Source of the DNA: Symbiodinium kawagutii
Lineage: Eukaryota > Sar > Dinophyceae > Suessiales > Symbiodiniaceae
Direction of reading: 5' to 3'
Length of the DNA: 64,000 nt
NCBI GenBank assembly: GCA_009767595.1
Contig: VSDK01027744.1
Span: 103,743-167,742 of the forward strand
Shown here: positions 60,601 to 64,000 of the stretch, piece by piece
How the letters are laid out: every line of letters begins with the position of its first letter
Numbering within the stretch: the first letter of the stretch is position 1
Made by a program: the position numbers and the translations under genes
Notes under the pieces: model-generated
The model's database searches: none
The model's input: the letters and a program-made list of their open reading frames with translations, nothing else
Told to the model about the DNA's origin: nothing

Positions 60601-61268
60601 CAAACTTTTGCCGAGGCCGTGACTCTACTTCGAACATCTTTAAAGCATATCCCCACCCATTCAGGGCCAGTTATATTATATATTGTTATATACTCTTGCC
60701 CCGCCCGTTGGCACCCAGGTGGACCAGTTTTCGTTGGGGAACGGCTCTGGTGCCCAGGCTCAAGTGGAAGGAGATTGTTTTGACTGCTGACATTCAGATT
60801 GCAAGCCACAAAGCTGCCGCAAACCGATGGGCAGCCGGGCCCCGCTTCCAAAGTCCCTCCCTGGGATGTGAGCTCCTGCAGCGGGTCCTACCACTGAGTT
60901 CAGAGCTCATTCCTTCGCGAAACTAAGTGCTACCCAAAAAAATGATCACTTGAGGATGCTTAGGATTTCTGCATAAGTCACTTGCCCAGCTCAACAGGGG
61001 AAAGATTGGGCAAGTTGGGGTCCCGAAGCTCCTGCTGCAGCGCCTGCTTCTCTTGCCAATCATCCACATGACTGGTTTCAGTTCCAACACCCAGCCGCCA
61101 AGTGGCGCAGATAACACCCAAACATCCTCCAATGGCCGGGAAAACCAGGCACCACAATACCCACGGTGGAGCCTGACGCCCTCCAGGCGCTCTTGCTTCT
61201 CTGGCTGAGCGCGGCGCCTGAAGGCGGCTTTCTTCGTCATCTGAATCTGTGCGCACGGCTGGCTCCAT
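51641..61268 (-). CDS. Type II membrane protein with LDL-receptor-class-A-like Cys repeats
   Basis: The proposed start exon (61268 down to about 60978) reads MEPAVRTDSDDEESRLQ, a short acidic cytosolic tail, then one transmembrane helix (WVLWCLVFPAIGGCLGVICA). Downstream exons carry a repeat of the form FxCP..GC(16-20)CDCPxxCADExxWxCxxCxC: about 60700-60870, 59530-59690, 58650-58865, 58430-58600, 57555-57700, 57020-57090, 56285-56440, 56000-56200, 55745-55855, 54330-54545, 52770-53098 and the last exon 51641-52494, which alone has five repeats and the stop. At least eleven CDC motifs are visible. The exon at 52.8 kb has a Tyr/Gly patch (YDYGYGYGLGFFGYGYGGFG). The Asp/Glu pairs would bind calcium, as in class A modules, but the usual spacing is altered, so the family call is by similarity of pattern. 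The link between the membrane exon and the Cys exons is inferred from order and strand; the first join was not proven. Confidence 0.7.
53105..53510. repeat. Intron made of degenerate AAGATC/GATCTT palindromic words
   Basis: Variants of CAAGATCTTG, TCAGATCCCTTG and AAGACTTG occur about every 20 bases through this intron of the Cys-repeat gene. It is unlike the ATGGTTGA introns, so different introns use different short motifs. Confidence 0.5.
53575..53596. repeat. (AT)n microsatellite
   Basis: A short pure TA run in the 52.8-54.3 kb part of the Cys-repeat gene. Confidence 0.85.
55050..55632. mobile_element. MITE-like element, copy 1, in an intron of the Cys-repeat gene
   Basis: The left end CCCCAACAGC, followed after 12 bases by TAGCTTA, is mirrored by the right end (TAAGCTACGCTGTTGGGG). 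The interior is packed with GGAACCTTCCGG-like half-palindromes. A second right-end-like sequence at 55305-55322 (CGCTGTTGGGGAA) suggests a nested or partially duplicated element. There is no coding capacity. It lies between exons 55745 and 54545. Confidence 0.6.
56633..56880. other. Unresolved open frames on both strands
   Basis: Minus: KMTMRQKMNVLQHAMIGQAN ... FLNNI and stop, inside an intron of the Cys-repeat gene. Plus: a frame with a hydrophobic stretch (FIFCLIVILGASPPK). Neither fits the Cys-repeat pattern. No function is assigned. Confidence 0.2.
57110..57360. repeat. G/T-rich tract with degenerate TTTAGGG words
   Basis: Words such as TTTTAGGGTGTATGG, TTTTTAGGGTTG and TTTTAGGGTCAC recur through the tract. 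TTTAGGG is the telomere repeat of plants and has been reported in dinoflagellates, but the tract is degenerate and non-periodic. Confidence 0.4.
57375..57505. repeat. (CCTTCCTCTT)n polypyrimidine tract
   Basis: A 12-base CTTCCTTCCTCT-type unit repeated about six times, then CTTCCTTTCTT variants. The Lys/Glu/Arg and Phe/Leu/Pro frames over it are translations of the repeat. Confidence 0.9.
57951..58371. mobile_element. MITE-like element, copy 2, in another intron of the Cys-repeat gene
   Basis: The left end TCTCAACAGCAAGG, then GATCTAGCTTAAC, matches copy 1. The right end GCTATTGGGG is the diverged complement of CCCCAACAGC. The interior again consists of GGAACTT/CCAGAACC words. It lies between exons 58.43 and 57.70 kb. 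Confidence 0.6.
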
Positions 61269-62280
61269 GGCACATCGTGATGTGATGCCGAGCCAAGGGA
61301 AGCTCACGAGCCAAGAGAAGCTCACAAGCGAGGCATGTATCTAAACAAACCATTGGCCGTTTGCTGTGAGTTATCTTGTTTCTGAGTGTTCGCCTAGTGC
61401 CCAGCACTTTGAATGAGGCTTGGGTTCTGCAAATCCTATGAAGACAAGGCAGTGACAACAATGGAACAATGCATGTAGCAACCAACGTGTTTGTGTTGAA
61501 GCCTGATACGCCGTTTGTGACTGGACTTATCCACTCTTTGCAGCTCTTGTTGATTCCAAGGTGCTGGGGTAACAAACCAACCCTCTCGGATTGTTTTGAG
61601 GACGACTTCCTTCTGATCCTCAGCGCAAGGAGATGCAACAAAGTGCTGGAGAACTGTCATGCCTAGCCTTTCAGGAAGGACAACAGGAGGCCATCCATCA
61701 CACGGCATCAGGCCCTGCGCCAGGATGCCCCAGGATGCCCCAGGATGCCCTAGGAGCAGCTGTTGGTCTCCCTGCAGCCGGGCTGCAGAGCCCTTGCTCC
61801 GTGCCACTGAGACGTGCGCGCTGGGCTGCACAAGGTGCTCAATGAAGACCTCGGGACTGCACTGGGCAGATGCTCCCTTTGGAGGTCCGATTGGGGAGAC
61901 AAAGGAGGTGAATTCAGATGTGAATTCGGATGTTGATTTGGATGTTGATTTGGATGTTAGTTCCGGCGCGGGAGAAAAAAGGATCTTGATTCGGATGTTT
62001 GAGCGTTACATTACCTCCCCATCATGACCAGCAGTAACCACCAAATACACGAACACGGAGCAATATCATGACAGGCCAAATGCATCCAAATGCAAATTCC
62101 ATGTCGCCTCCGGAGGGTCAAAGATGTGGGCTCCGGGCATACTCTTGTCGCTTTGGAGGGTCTCCTTTCGGCTGACCTGTACCAAGGCTTCAATGGTTTC
62201 AGACCCTCAAGAACGATAAACTTGAGTTCCAAAAAAGTAGCCATCGCAACTCACAAAGGCAATATCGAAAACCTGGTTGC
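61080..62280. repeat. Right block of the expanded duplication copy
   Basis: Matches 37675-38880. It contains the membrane start exon of the Cys-repeat gene and the last recognisable exons of the gene to its right, so the duplication boundary cuts through two neighbouring genes. Confidence 0.75.
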
Positions 62281-63640
62281 AGCACAATTTCCTCCATCCC
62301 AACATCTACAGACACCACTGGCTCTTCGCGATCACCATCACTCAGGTATCAGTGGATGTTTGGAATCTGATGAGTCTGTTGGTTTGTCGAATTTTCCCCT
62401 TGAACATCCAAACAGAACTGCTACTGCTGAACNNNNNNNNNNNNNNNNNNNNNNNNNNNNNNNNNNCTGAACCCGATTTTCCCCTTAAACATCCAACAAG
62501 AACTGCTCCAAGCGCACCCTGCATTGCCTTGGGCACCTGCAAGATGCTCCAGCAGCTGCTTGACGCTCATCCTGGGAACGCTTCCCCCACTGAGGCGCTT
62601 CACCCCGTGGAGCCGACGAGGAGGTTTCACCTGGGGAGCCAAGTGTTGGAAGGATGGTGCTTGGAAGAGGTTGGAAGAGGTTGGAAGGATGGAGCTGGAG
62701 ACGTGTCGAGACTCATCTTGCACCAAGAAATCACGAAACTTGGGGAATTTCATGGAATTTCTGCAGAAAGAATCGATTGATTTTGCCGCAAGGCCCGTCA
62801 GATCGGTGTTCAGCGTCCAAGTCGTAGATGGGGCGACCAAAGACATGAAACGTTAAAGTGTCACTGTCGATGCAGTCAGCTTGAACATGGACCATATCTG
62901 GAGGAATCATCCATCTGGAGTGGCTCTCAGGAGTTCTGGGCTTCCTCACTTCAGGTGCCCCTCCAATCTCTCTTGTAGGCAGGGCATGGTGCCGCCGCTG
63001 CAGGACGCTCAGTAGAGACATCTCCTATGCTGAGGGTAGCGTTGAACTCGTTTCACTAGATCCAACATCCAACCCCTAGGCCCAGCTGCTCCTGAGAGGC
63101 ATTGTCCGCAGAGCTCCCAGCAGCGCTGGCGGCCTCTTCATCTTCCAAGTTCCAAGCCTGGTCAAACATGCTTCCCGTCACGGGATCCGGACACTTCTGC
63201 CATATGCTATAGCATGATATGCCAATCTATGCCAATTGCTTACCTGATCTTACCTGTATATCATTCCAAAGCTGCTGACCGCCCAGATATCCGTCCACAT
63301 GTCAAGGTCACAACCCGATCCATCTGCGAGCGCGCATGTCTAGATGTAGACGAGTGCTTTCTCTGTGAATCTTTGTTTTCGTACTGGCGGACCTCTGGAC
63401 AGGTAACGGAACCATGGTAAGTTGCTGTAACCCGATGGTCCGATACCAGTCTCTCGGCCTGGACTTTTTTGGGTCTGCTGGGAGTTCTTGGCTTTGCCGC
63501 CTCAGCTGCACCAGCTGCACCAGCTGCCCCACTCCTTCCAGCTGCCAAGGCTCCGAAGATATCGCCGGCAACGCCCCCTGAGCCGTCGGGGTCTTCACCT
63601 GCCAGGGCAACTCGCTGGGGAGCCGAGTCTAAATGGCTCG
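61440..63640 (-). CDS. Unrecognised gene, 5' end probably near or beyond 63.6 kb
   Basis: Minus exons in order: about 63440-63620 (GGVAGDIFGALAAGRSGAAG, then KPRTPSRPKKVQAERL, Ala-rich with a basic nuclear-signal-like patch), about 63070-63200 (DPVTGSMFDQAWNLEDEEAA), about 62790-62975 (DMVHVQADCIDSDTLTFHVF), 62537-62630 (LHGVKRLSGGSVPRMSVKQL, between a CCCCAG acceptor and a GT donor), about 62100-62220 (VQVSRKETLQSDKSMPGAHI), about 61810-61915 (EFTSFVSPIGPPKGASAQCS) and about 61540-61650 (KEVVLKTIREGWFVTPAPW). The composition suggests an ordered protein with an acidic linker. I do not recognise the family. The last three exons are duplicated at 38.1-38.9 kb. The 3' end is not fixed. Confidence 0.45.
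62433..62466. other. Assembly gap (N)
   Basis: There are 34 unknown bases. The flanks are near-copies of each other (TTTTCCCCTTGAACATCCAA on the left, TTTTCCCCTTAAACATCCAA on the right), so the gap sits inside a small tandem repeat. Confidence 0.99.
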
Positions 63641-64000
63641 GGGTCACCGGCCTTGCGTGACAGCAACGGAGCTTGCCCGGGAGCGACCAAGGCCCAGCCA
63701 TTTGCAGAGCGGTCAGCCTCGCTTCACAGGGTCTCTTGTTGTGCCGCAGTGATGCTCCCAGTGGAGACGCAGTGATGATGCAAAGTGGATGGCATTGAGG
63801 TCACGTTGAGTCATGTTGCATCACAAATCCCACTTCCTGTTTGTCATATTTTGTCATTACACACCTTACCAACACGTCTCCACCACCCGGGATGGAATTC
63901 AAAACCCTGCAATCGCCCTGGTACATCAACCACCACTGCTTTTACCAGCTCAGCGGGTGATGTTTGCCACATTTGAGGCGTCAAGAGCTGGCCTGCTTGA

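Noticed and set aside
1-64000. Retrotransposon polymerase, transposase, tRNA, rRNA and spliced-leader gene
   Set aside because: None was recognised by eye on either strand. A tRNA covariance scan and a profile search for transposases would be decisive and could not be run.

Overview
The window is eukaryotic and most likely comes from a dinoflagellate, possibly a Suessiales/Symbiodiniaceae-type genome. The reasons are internal. Recognisable domains are split into many short exons (some under 60 nt) with exact reading-phase continuity. The inferred 5' splice sites include GC and GA dinucleotides as well as GT. Introns carry palindromic and inverted-repeat sequence. Every gene I can recognise lies on the minus strand. 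Three assembly gaps (N) are present. All gene models below were built by eye from domain motifs, splice dinucleotides and phase, so small exons are certainly missing.

Layout, left to right (transcription runs right to left). 0.3-6.4 kb: a class-3 (diacylglycerol-type) lipase gene with a membrane segment, truncated by the left edge. 7-9.4 kb: weakly supported exons rich in Lys, Arg and Ser. 10.0-10.3 kb: a possible small secreted protein. 11-16.1 kb: a gene with two cold-shock domains followed by a Gln/Met/Gly-rich prion-like tail. 16.5-24.4 kb: further minus-strand exons, beginning with a likely first exon (MADDSDSG...) at 24.39 kb; these may be the 5' part of the same gene. 20.6-21.9 kb: satellite and GATA-type repeats. 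24.4-27.3 kb: a foldback-like element with arms of roughly 0.85-1 kb and a 42-bp tandem array in its core. 27.5-30.3 kb: a second cold-shock-domain gene with a Pro/Met-rich tail, with weaker exons upstream to 35.6 kb.

36-62 kb is dominated by a segmental duplication. A compact copy (36.2-38.9 kb) matches, in the same order and orientation, three blocks at 39.2-40.4, 46.1-46.5 and 61.1-62.3 kb. In the long copy the blocks are separated by a pseudokinase gene (41.8-46.1 kb) and by a stretch holding other genes (46.6-50.9 kb) and a large membrane protein gene with LDL-receptor-class-A-like Cys repeats (51.6-61.3 kb). 61.4-63.7 kb: the 3' part of an unrecognised gene with an Ala/Pro-rich, basic N-terminal region.

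Nothing suggests that the genes form one pathway. Two are signalling-type proteins (lipase, pseudokinase), two are RNA/DNA-binding cold-shock proteins, and one is a cell-surface-type protein. No tRNA, rRNA, CRISPR array, reverse transcriptase or transposase was recognised. The spliced-leader motif was not seen by eye.
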